From an uncultured Anaerolineaceae bacterium (lineage in GTDB: Bacteria > Chloroflexota > Anaerolineae > Anaerolineales > Anaerolineaceae), in contig CALCQT010000155.1 of assembly GCA_937894825.1 (NCBI GenBank), positions 1-5,890 on the forward strand: DNA of 5,890 bases. The letters are read 5' to 3'. Positions 1 to 4,724 of this stretch are shown here, piece after piece (position 1 is the first letter of the stretch; each line of letters starts with the position of its first letter). A program made the translations under genes and the position numbers. The notes under the pieces are model-generated. The model was not told the origin of the DNA, searched no databases, and saw only the letters and a list, made by a program, of their open reading frames with translations.

Positions 1-42
1 AGCGTTAGTTAGGACACATTTTCTGCTTTGGCTGCATTTACT

Positions 43-56
43 TTGTCAATCGACAA
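43..56. repeat. Short inverted repeat upstream of the MBL gene
   Basis: TTGTC and GACAA flank a 4-nt centre (AATC). It lies about 35 nt upstream of the proposed -35 box of the hydrolase gene, so it could be a regulator site, but an inverted repeat this short also arises by chance. The rest of 1-90 is AT-rich. Frame 2 is open from the window edge to a TAA at 65-67, but the encoded peptide is not recognisable, so I do not call the end of an upstream gene. Confidence 0.2.
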
Positions 57-90
57 CAAATTCTTAAATATTGCAAAACTGTCGGAAAAT

Positions 91-119
91 TTGTAATATC
101 CTCTCGAATACGCTAAAAT
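91..119 (+). promoter_or_regulatory. Sigma70-type promoter of the MBL-fold hydrolase gene
   Basis: The -35 box TTGTAA (91-96) and the -10 box TAAAAT (114-119) are separated by exactly 17 nt. They match the consensus at 4 of 6 and 5 of 6 positions. Transcription would start near 126, giving a leader of about 42 nt before the ATG at 169. An AT-rich upstream stretch is also present. Confidence 0.5.
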
Positions 120-168
120 ATCTCTATCGTAAATTTGCGGCGTGAAATTTTCGTCAGGAGAGCAAAAG

Positions 169-1041
169 ATGTTAAAACAAATCAGTGATCATATCTGGTA
201 CCTTCCCAAAGATGATAGAACCAACCGACCGGCGCTCGGGTATGTTGTCAGTGGGCGCTCAAGTCTGATGCTTGATGCGGGGAATTCACCGGACCATATT
301 TCATATTTTTATGGGAGTGCGCGAAGCATCGGTCTGCCGGATCCGGAATTCATTGTTTTGACCCATTGGCATTGGAACCATATTTTTGGACTTTCCGGCT
401 CTCCCGCCAAATCTGTTGCGCATGCGCTGACCAACGAACGGCTGCACATTATGCAGCGCTGGGATTGGTCGGACAGTTCATTGAATGCGCGGGTTGCAAC
501 CGGTGTTGAAACAGCCTCCGCCGCGGAAATGATCAAGAAGGAGATGCCGGTCCGCCATTCATTCAAGGTGAAACCAGCCGACATTTCGTTTGTGGTCCAA
601 TGTTCCATTCGGATTGAAGAACTGGATTGTCATCTGATCCATGTCGGCGGACCTCACAGTGACGATTCCATTGTGGTGCATGTTCCGCAGGAAGGTGTGC
701 TGTTTTTGGGTGATTGCTGCTATGAAAACCCTTATCGGAATTATTCTCTGAAATTGTCAGAACTGCAGCCGGTGATTCAAAAATTGGCTGAAATTGATGC
801 AAATTGGTTCCTTCCGGCGCATTCCGGTGTCATAGAGAAGGAAAAATATATGGTATTATTGCAGCGAATTGAAGAAATTGGAACCGTCATTGATGATGCT
901 ACGGAGATTGACGATGGACGGAACCGATTGGAAGCCCATTACGGTCGCGCCTTGTTGCAGGAAGAGATTGATCTGGCGGATCAATTTGTAAAAGGAAATG
1001 GCAAATTTGACGGGGTTCCTGACTTTAGAGGTATTTCCTGA
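169..1041 (+). CDS. MBL-fold metallo-hydrolase with an atypical HxHxNH metal motif
   Basis: A 290-residue metallo-beta-lactamase-fold hydrolase of the broad GloB-like group, probably cytoplasmic because no signal peptide is seen; the substrate cannot be told from sequence. Metal-site elements appear in order: LTHWHWNH (H66, H68, N70, H71), GGPHSDDS (H163), FLGDC (D182) and LPAHSG (H218). The family norm is HxHxDH, so N70 replaces the second-metal Asp; the codon is AAC at 376-378, one transition from GAC. All other ligands are present, so a mononuclear or altered site is possible. I chose the ATG at 169 because AGGAG (156-160) lies 8 nt upstream. A GTG at 142 would add nine residues but has no ribosome binding site and would sit close to the predicted transcript start. 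The C-terminal 70 residues are helical and charged and match no domain I know. It appears to be a single-gene unit. Confidence 0.88.
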   Translation: MLKQISDHIWYLPKDDRTNRPALGYVVSGRSSLMLDAGNSPDHISYFYGSARSIGLPDPEFIVLTHWHWNHIFGLSGSPAKSVAHALTNERLHIMQRWDWSDSSLNARVATGVETASAAEMIKKEMPVRHSFKVKPADISFVVQCSIRIEELDCHLIHVGGPHSDDSIVVHVPQEGVLFLGDCCYENPYRNYSLKLSELQPVIQKLAEIDANWFLPAHSGVIEKEKYMVLLQRIEEIGTVIDDATEIDDGRNRLEAHYGRALLQEEIDLADQFVKGNGKFDGVPDFRGIS

Positions 1042-1161
1042 GCGAATTCCCATACGCAGGTGCTATGTTCGGATGTGTCAGGAATAAGTGACTTTTTTAT
1101 AAATGCGGGTTTATTATTTTGAGGTTTGAAATAACGAGGGAAATAACCTTTTTTGCTGTTT

Positions 1162-1200
1162 TATTTTTTATTTTGGAAATATTTGCCAAAATAAAAAATA
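1162..1200. repeat. Perfect 15-bp AT-rich inverted repeat (hairpin)
   Basis: The left arm TATTTTTTATTTTGG (1162-1176) is an exact reverse complement of the right arm at 1186-1200, with a 9-nt centre AAATATTTG. In RNA the stem could extend outward by G-U pairs to about 1157/1205. Only the two pairs next to the loop are G-C, so it is not a classical intrinsic terminator, although A- and T-runs on both strands leave weak bidirectional termination possible. Its role is unknown. Confidence 0.75.
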
Positions 1201-1278
1201 GGGTAACAAAAGAGGTCATTTTAGCGGGTTTGCCCGAAATATGGATTCCTGAAATTTTTTATAAAAAACAGATAATTG

Positions 1279-1290
1279 CATTGTACAATG
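1279..1290. promoter_or_regulatory. 12-bp perfect palindrome, possible operator
   Basis: CATTGTACAATG is perfectly self-complementary and lies 24 nt upstream of the small ORF start and about 170 nt upstream of the J-protein gene. It contains TACAAT, a 5 of 6 match to a -10 box, but no good -35 box lies 16-18 nt upstream. A dimeric repressor site is one reading; chance in AT-rich DNA is another. Confidence 0.25.
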
Positions 1291-1314
1291 TTATTAGTGA
1301 GGAGGGGCCAAAAT

Positions 1315-1428
1315 ATGGATCGGCACTTCCTCCTTTTAACGAATTCTGACGGTTTTTATCAATCTCGGTATGCTGAAATCAGGGTTTGGATAAAAGAATG
1401 TGATTTTAGTGGCTGGCTGACGCTGTGA
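1315..1428 (+). CDS. Possible small protein, 37 residues, unrecognised
   Basis: The frame starts at an ATG preceded by GAGGAGGGG (1298-1306), of which GGAGG at 1301-1305 is a strong Shine-Dalgarno with a 9-nt spacer, and it ends at TGA (1426-1428). The product begins MDRHFLLLTNSDGFYQSR and ends FSGWLTL. It has one Cys, two Trp, no signal peptide and no clear membrane segment. The stop lies 32 nt before the J-protein ATG, so the two could share a transcript and this could act as a leader peptide. I recognise no family. The main support is the ribosome binding site; with only 37 codons the open frame itself is weak evidence. Confidence 0.25.
   Translation: MDRHFLLLTNSDGFYQSRYAEIRVWIKECDFSGWLTL
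1346..1374 (+). promoter_or_regulatory. Weak promoter candidate for the J-protein/RNase J operon
   Basis: CTGACG (1346-1351) and TATGCT (1369-1374) are 17 nt apart and each match the sigma70 consensus at 4 of 6 positions. The transcript would begin near 1381, about 80 nt before the ATG at 1461. It lies inside the small ORF, so the two readings partly compete. No better promoter is visible directly before the J-protein gene. Confidence 0.22.
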
Positions 1429-1460
1429 ACTGCCGGACTGATAAATGATGAAGAGGAAAA

Positions 1461-2420
1461 ATGCAATACAAGGATTATTATCAAATACTGGGCGTTGATA
1501 AAAAAGCAACAACCGGTGAGATCAGGAAAGCGTATCGGGATCTGGCAAAGAAATATCATCCGGACTACAACCCGGGCGACAAAAAAGCGGAAGAAAAATT
1601 TAAAGAAATAAATGAGGCCTATCAGGTCCTGAATGATAAAGAGAAACGCGCCCGTTATGATCAACTGGGCTCCTCGTATCAGGCCTGGGAACAACAGGGC
1701 GGAACAAGCGCAAATTATAACTGGAACGATTGGTACGCAAACGCACAAGGGGGCGCTCGCGATGCTCGCGATGCTCGCGATTTTGGAGATTTTTTTTCCT
1801 CTGAAACTTTCAGCGGCGGGGACTTTTCGGATTTCTTTTCGCAAATTTTCGGAGGGATGGGAAGCGCGCGCAAATCGCGCTCGGGCAGCGGCGTGGATTA
1901 CGCCCGGTCCCAACCGCAGGCGAGACCGCTGACACAAGACCATAACGTTACGATTTCCCTTGAAGAAGCTTTTCATGGGACGGAACGAATTTTTGAAATT
2001 GATTCAAAACGGATAGAGGCAAAAATCCCGGCTGGTGCGAAGACCGGGACCAAAATCCGTCTTGCCGGTGTTATGGATTCCGCCGGAAGAAAAGGGGATC
2101 TGATTCTGGTCGTCGAGGTGAAAAAACACCCTCACTTTGAAAGAAAAGAAGACGATCTATATATTGATGTGCCGGTTGATCTTTATACAGCCGTTCTCGG
2201 AGGGGAAGCCAAACTGCATTCCATTGATGAGAATCTGCTTTTTAAAGTGCCCTCCGGAACACAACCGGACCAGCTGATTCGGCTGAGCGGCAAAGGGATG
2301 CCGAAGCTGAATGCGAACGGGACGCGCGGGGATTTATACGCCCGTATTAAAGTCCGGCTGCCTCGCGCACTGAATGAGAAACAAAAGGCTCTATTTGAGG
2401 AGCTAAAGAAAGAGACATAG
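1461..2420 (+). CDS. cbpA: DnaJ-family co-chaperone, CbpA type (no zinc finger)
   Basis: A 319-residue class II J protein that would stimulate the ATPase of DnaK (Hsp70) and deliver clients to it in the cytoplasm. The J domain spans residues 3-68 with the HPD motif at 33-35, between helix II ([14 protein letters not shown]) and helix III ([15 protein letters not shown]). A Gly/Phe/Ser/Asp-rich linker follows (about 78-150) with FGDFF and [13 protein letters not shown]. The C-terminal client-binding repeats cover about 159-304 ([46 protein letters not shown]). The four CxxCxGxG zinc-finger repeats of true DnaJ are absent, and the length suits CbpA; the symbol is by class only. The start ATG has AAGAGG (1451-1456) 4 nt upstream. 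The linker holds a 9-nt tandem repeat and an 8-T run (1790-1797), but the frame stays intact. RNase J follows after 3 nt, so the pair is probably an operon. Confidence 0.9.
   Translation: MQYKDYYQILGVDKKATTGEIRKAYRDLAKKYHPDYNPGDKKAEEKFKEINEAYQVLNDKEKRARYDQLGSSYQAWEQQGGTSANYNWNDWYANAQGGARDARDARDFGDFFSSETFSGGDFSDFFSQIFGGMGSARKSRSGSGVDYARSQPQARPLTQDHNVTISLEEAFHGTERIFEIDSKRIEAKIPAGAKTGTKIRLAGVMDSAGRKGDLILVVEVKKHPHFERKEDDLYIDVPVDLYTAVLGGEAKLHSIDENLLFKVPSGTQPDQLIRLSGKGMPKLNANGTRGDLYARIKVRLPRALNEKQKALFEELKKET
1755..1781 (+). repeat. Tandem repeat, 3 copies of a 9-mer, inside the J-protein linker
   Basis: GCTCGCGAT is repeated three times without change (1755-1763, 1764-1772, 1773-1781) and encodes Ala-Arg-Asp three times at residues 99-107. 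The unit length is a multiple of three, so gain or loss of copies would keep the frame. It lies in the flexible linker, where length change should be tolerated. Confidence 0.9.
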
Positions 2421-2423
2421 AGG

Positions 2424-4079
2424 ATGAAACCAAAAGAATTAAAAATCGTTCCATTGGGCGGTCTGGGACAGGTCGGCCGGAACATGATGGTGATTGGATA
2501 TCAGGATCAATACATCATCATTGATTGCGGCGTCCAATTCCCGGATAACAGCCTGATTGGAGTCGACTATATCATTCCTGACATGCAGTTTCTGCAAGGG
2601 AAAGAGGACAAGATCCTGGGGGTTTTGCTGACGCATGGCCATGAAGATCATATCGGCGGATTACCGCATTTATTCGATGTTATCGAAAAAGTGCCGGTTT
2701 ACGCAACCGCGTTGACGGCCGGCATGGCGGAAGTGAAATTGGCTCGGGCCGGGAAGTTGGCCAGAACAAAGATCTATATTAAAAACGCGGGTGAGGAATG
2801 GGACCTGGGCGTTTTTCATATCGAATCTTTTCACATGACGCACTCGATCCCGGACTCGGTCGGTTTCGCGATCACTACCCCCGCCGGGCTGATTGTGCAC
2901 AGTGGGGACTATAAATTTGACCAGACGCCGATTGATAATTGGCCCAGCGACTTTGCGAAGCTCGCCGAATTGGGCAAACGCGGTGTGCTGGCGCTGATGA
3001 GCGACTCTACCAATGCCGAGCGCCCGGGCTCGACGCCTTCTGAACGGGGGATTGATAAAGCTTTTGAGGAGGTTTTCGCCAACGCCAAAGGGCGGGTGAT
3101 CATCTCCAGCTTTGCTTCGCTGATTTCACGTTTGCAGCAGGTCACTACCATCGCCCGGCGGCACCGGCGAAAAATTTGCATTGTCGGAACCAGCATGGTG
3201 GACAATGTGAATCTTGCCACCAAGTTGGGATATATTGATATTCCCCAGGACAGCCTGGTTTCGTTGGAGGAAGCGCTGCACCTGCCGGACAGGGATGTGC
3301 TGATTCTTTGCACCGGTTCTCAGGGCGAACCTACCTCCATTCTGGGACGGCTTTCGACCGGCAAGTATTCCGCCTTCAGCATCAAAAAAGGGGATACGGT
3401 CGTTTTCTCGTCGCATCCGATTCCGGGCAATGAAGAAAATATCTCAGGGACGATCAACCGGCTTTACCGGATGGGCGCGAACGTGATCTATCATTCTGTT
3501 TTATCCGTCCATGTGTCCGGCCATGCTTGCCAGGAAGAGATGAAAATGCTGTTGAACCTGGTTCGACCGAAGTACTTTATCCCTGTTCATGGCGAGTTGC
3601 GCCATCTGCATCAGCATGCAAAAATTGGCATGATGATGGGGATTCCGGAGCACAACATTTCCATCGTTGAAAATGGTCAGACCGTCATTTTCCGCAATGG
3701 GAAAATGCGTCTGGGTGAGCAGGTTCCGGCTTCGGTGGTTCTGGTTGACGGCGCGAACGTGGGTGACGTGGATCGCGATGTTCTGCGGCAGCGGGAACGC
3801 TTGGCGGAAGGCGGCATTGTGATGCTGACGCTGTTGCTGGATAAGAGCACCGGGACGCTGGCGAAGGAGCCTCGAATCCAACAGAATGGTGTGATGACCG
3901 ATTACGAGATGGGTGCAATTCAGGAAGATTTGAAGAAACTGGTTATTGAACGGTTTAACAAAGTCAAGGCGACCAATAAAAACAATCTGGAAAAAGACCT
4001 TGAACAAAATATCAGGAAGTATTTTTTCAATTCAATTCGAAGATCTCCCTGGGTACAGGTTGCAACGATAGCGATTTAA
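2424..4079 (+). CDS. rnj: Ribonuclease J
   Basis: A 551-residue RNase J, close to the usual length of about 555. It is a two-zinc beta-CASP metallo-nuclease with 5'-to-3' exonuclease and endonuclease activity, acting in cytoplasmic mRNA turnover and rRNA maturation. The N-terminus KIVPLGGLGQVGRNMMVI is diagnostic. Metal ligands are HGHEDH (71-76), H140, D162 in SGDYKFD and H389 in PVHGE. The RNA-phosphate motif HVSGHA lies at 363-368. The beta-CASP domain spans about 209-355 (IISSFASLISRLQQ, GTSMVDN, TGSQGEP, SHPIPGNE), and a C-terminal domain of about 100 residues follows VLVDGANVGDV. FASLISR differs from the FASNIHR I remember from Firmicutes. AGAGG directly abuts the ATG with no spacer and the upstream stop is 3 nt away, so translation probably depends on coupling to the J-protein gene. 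A strong terminator follows. Confidence 0.95.
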   Translation: MKPKELKIVPLGGLGQVGRNMMVIGYQDQYIIIDCGVQFPDNSLIGVDYIIPDMQFLQGKEDKILGVLLTHGHEDHIGGLPHLFDVIEKVPVYATALTAGMAEVKLARAGKLARTKIYIKNAGEEWDLGVFHIESFHMTHSIPDSVGFAITTPAGLIVHSGDYKFDQTPIDNWPSDFAKLAELGKRGVLALMSDSTNAERPGSTPSERGIDKAFEEVFANAKGRVIISSFASLISRLQQVTTIARRHRRKICIVGTSMVDNVNLATKLGYIDIPQDSLVSLEEALHLPDRDVLILCTGSQGEPTSILGRLSTGKYSAFSIKKGDTVVFSSHPIPGNEENISGTINRLYRMGANVIYHSVLSVHVSGHACQEEMKMLLNLVRPKYFIPVHGELRHLHQHAKIGMMMGIPEHNISIVENGQTVIFRNGKMRLGEQVPASVVLVDGANVGDVDRDVLRQRERLAEGGIVMLTLLLDKSTGTLAKEPRIQQNGVMTDYEMGAIQEDLKKLVIERFNKVKATNKNNLEKDLEQNIRKYFFNSIRRSPWVQVATIAI

Positions 4080-4096
4080 GGGTAATATCAATAGTT

Positions 4097-4115
4097 GCGG
4101 AACAATGCGTTCCGT
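4097..4115 (+). other. Small hairpin after the RNase J stop codon
   Basis: CGGAAC (4098-4103) pairs with GTTCCG (4109-4114) around the loop AATGC, with one extra G-U pair outside. It is not followed by a T-run, so it is not itself a terminator. It may stabilise the 3' end of the mRNA ahead of the real terminator. Confidence 0.4.
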
Positions 4116-4132
4116 TCGGATTGAGCGTGAAT

Positions 4133-4182
4133 CTGTGGTTTTGGTTTGGACAGAGAGCAGAACCACAGTTTATTTTTTTATT
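4133..4182 (+). terminator. Rho-independent terminator of the J-protein/RNase J operon
   Basis: CTGTGGTTTTG (4133-4143) pairs with CAGAACCACAG (4158-4168) over 11 bp with one G-U pair and a 14-nt loop. The run TTTATTTTTTTATT follows directly. It lies 53 nt after the RNase J stop and before the next promoter, so it separates the two operons. Confidence 0.9.
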
Positions 4183-4214
4183 CTTAAAGAAACGGCGGTT
4201 TGGTATCCTTCATC

Positions 4215-4243
4215 TTGTCAGCGAAAAAAAACTCTGTTATAAT
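4215..4243 (+). promoter_or_regulatory. Strong promoter of the tRNA-tuf operon
   Basis: TTGTCA (4215-4220) and a perfect TATAAT (4238-4243) are separated by exactly 17 nt; 11 of 12 box positions match consensus. A TG at 4235-4236 adds an extended -10 element. The stretch after the -10 box (AGCCGACGCG) is GC-rich, as in stable-RNA promoters under stringent (ppGpp) control in E. coli. That control is inferred. The transcript should begin near 4250, about 23 nt before the first tRNA. Confidence 0.9.
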
Positions 4244-4272
4244 AGCCGACGCGAGGTGAGCAGGATCATTTC

Positions 4273-4363
4273 GCCGACATAGCTCAGCTGGCAGAGCATC
4301 CGCCTTGTAAGCGACGCTCTTCCGATCTGCGGGAGGTCATGGGTTCAAATCCCATTGTCGGCT
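4273..4363 (+). tRNA. tRNA-Thr(UGU), interrupted by an 18-nt adapter-like insertion
   Basis: All arms are present: acceptor GCCGACA/TGTCGGC (perfect 7 bp), D arm GCTC/GAGC (4282-4297), anticodon stem TCCGC (4299-4303) with GCGGG (4329-4333), loop CTTGTAA with anticodon TGT at 4306-4308, variable loop AGGTC, T arm ATGGG-TTCAAAT-CCCAT, and discriminator T4363. CCA is not encoded. Between loop position 38 and stem position 39 there are 18 extra nt (4311-4328); without them the gene is a standard 73-nt tRNA. Both acceptor halves pair exactly, so the halves belong together. In the organism the gene is most likely intact and functional. Confidence 0.92.
4311..4328 (+). other. Illumina adapter remnant in the assembly (probable artefact)
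   Basis: Positions 4312-4328 read CGACGCTCTTCCGATCT, identical to the last 17 nt of the common Illumina read-1 adapter, as I know that sequence. It sits exactly where the tRNA should run from TAA into GCGGG. GCG occurs at both edges (4311-4313 and 4329-4331), so the exact breakpoint is ambiguous by three bases. This is too short and unstructured for a group I intron. Confidence 0.93.
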
Positions 4364-4376
4364 CAGTTGCATGTTG

Positions 4377-4424
4377 GTGAGTGTATTTGCGGGGACTCAA
4401 ATGCACTTACGGACCGGCAACGGT
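4377..4424 (+). other. Folded spacer between tRNA-Thr and tRNA-Tyr
   Basis: GTGAGTGTATTTG (4377-4389) pairs with CAAATGCACTTAC (4398-4410) over 13 bp with two G-U pairs and an 8-nt loop. Two nt later ACCG-GCAA-CGGT (4413-4424) forms a 4-bp hairpin with a GNRA tetraloop. No T-run follows, so these are not terminators. They may guide processing of the polycistronic tRNA precursor. Confidence 0.55.
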
Positions 4425-4434
4425 GCGAAAACGA

Positions 4435-4517
4435 GGACGGTTACCCAAGTGGCCAACGGGGTCTGACTGTAAATCAGATAGCAGAAGCTTTCGGAGGTTC
4501 GAATCCTTCACCGTCCA
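4435..4517 (+). tRNA. tRNA-Tyr(GUA)
   Basis: A class II tRNA of 83 nt. The acceptor GGACGGT/ACCGTCC is perfect; the D arm uses CCC/GGG. The anticodon stem TCTGA/TCAGA encloses CTGTAAA with anticodon GTA (4469-4471). The long variable arm contains AGC-AGAA-GCT, as expected for bacterial tRNA-Tyr. The T arm is GGAGG-TTCGAAT-CCTTC with one G-U pair. The discriminator is A4517 and CCA is not encoded. Second gene of the tRNA-tuf operon. Confidence 0.96.
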
Positions 4518-4604
4518 CTCGTTATTTATGGAGCTATGAGCGGATATTGGGTTCCATAGAATAGCAAGGAATTTAGCAGTGACGGGTTCCTGAAACAAGA
4601 GTAA

Positions 4605-4677
4605 GCCCTCATAGCTCAGTTGGCAGAGCGCAGTCTTGGTAAGACTGAGGTCATGGGTTCAAATCTCATTGAGGGCT
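4605..4677 (+). tRNA. tRNA-Thr(GGU)
   Basis: A standard 73-nt tRNA: acceptor GCCCTCA/TGAGGGC, D arm GCTC/GAGC, anticodon stem CAGTC/GACTG with loop TTGGTAA and anticodon GGT (4638-4640), variable loop AGGTC, T arm ATGGG-TTCAAAT-CTCAT with one G-U pair, discriminator T4677. CCA is not encoded. It shares a 17-nt stretch (4648-4664) with tRNA-Thr(UGU) at 4334-4350. The spacer before it (4518-4604) holds no Gly tRNA, only a weak 6-bp hairpin (4527-4532 with 4553-4558). Confidence 0.97.
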
Positions 4678-4681
4678 CTTT

Positions 4682-4700
4682 TTGATGAATGAACCATCAA
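4682..4700 (+). other. Hairpin in the tuf leader
   Basis: TTGATG (4682-4687) pairs with CATCAA (4695-4700) around a 7-nt loop, just after the last tRNA and 24 nt before the tuf ATG. It is weak, and the downstream sequence has no long T-run, so read-through into tuf is expected. It may protect the 5' end of tuf mRNA after tRNA processing. Confidence 0.35.
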
Positions 4701-4724
4701 CGTCCATTTTATTAGGAGAAGGAA

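Larger units (their letters stand above)
1042..1460. other. AT-rich intergenic region without a confident gene
   Basis: These 419 nt separate the hydrolase from the J-protein gene. They hold a perfect AT-rich inverted repeat (1162-1200), a 12-bp palindrome (1279-1290), a small ORF with a good Shine-Dalgarno (1315-1428) and a weak promoter candidate (1346-1374), each listed separately. A TTG-started frame at 1119-1349 is open for 76 codons, but it has no Shine-Dalgarno and contains the inverted repeat. No convincing terminator follows the hydrolase. No CIRCE element or sigma32-type heat-shock promoter is visible before the J-protein gene. Confidence 0.7.

Noticed and set aside
1..67. C-terminus of an upstream gene in frame 2
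   Set aside because: Only 22 codons, no recognisable motif, and AT-rich; cannot be supported.
142..168. GTG start at 142 for the MBL gene
   Set aside because: The ATG at 169 has AGGAG at 8 nt spacing and begins where the family homology starts (LKQISDHIWYL); the GTG has no ribosome binding site.
1077..1098. GTCA/TGAC hairpin with six T residues as terminator of the hydrolase gene
   Set aside because: The stem is only 4 bp, too weak for a confident intrinsic terminator.
1119..1349. 76-codon frame with TTG start in the AT-rich gap
   Set aside because: No Shine-Dalgarno, rare start codon, low-complexity hydrophobic beginning, and it runs through the 15-bp inverted repeat. Its C-terminal half looks somewhat protein-like, so a decayed gene fragment cannot be excluded.
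1359..1976. 205-codon frame on the minus strand over the J-protein gene
   Set aside because: It overlaps a clear J-domain gene, its product is low-complexity and hydrophobic, and it has no recognisable domain; it is a shadow.
4311..4328. A genuine tRNA intron or novel insertion element
   Set aside because: It is 18 nt, identical over 17 nt to a sequencing adapter, without structure or target duplication beyond a 3-nt GCG; an artefact explains it fully.
4355..4564. 69-codon plus-strand frame over the tRNA region
   Set aside because: It runs through the T arm of one tRNA and all of tRNA-Tyr; no coding signal.
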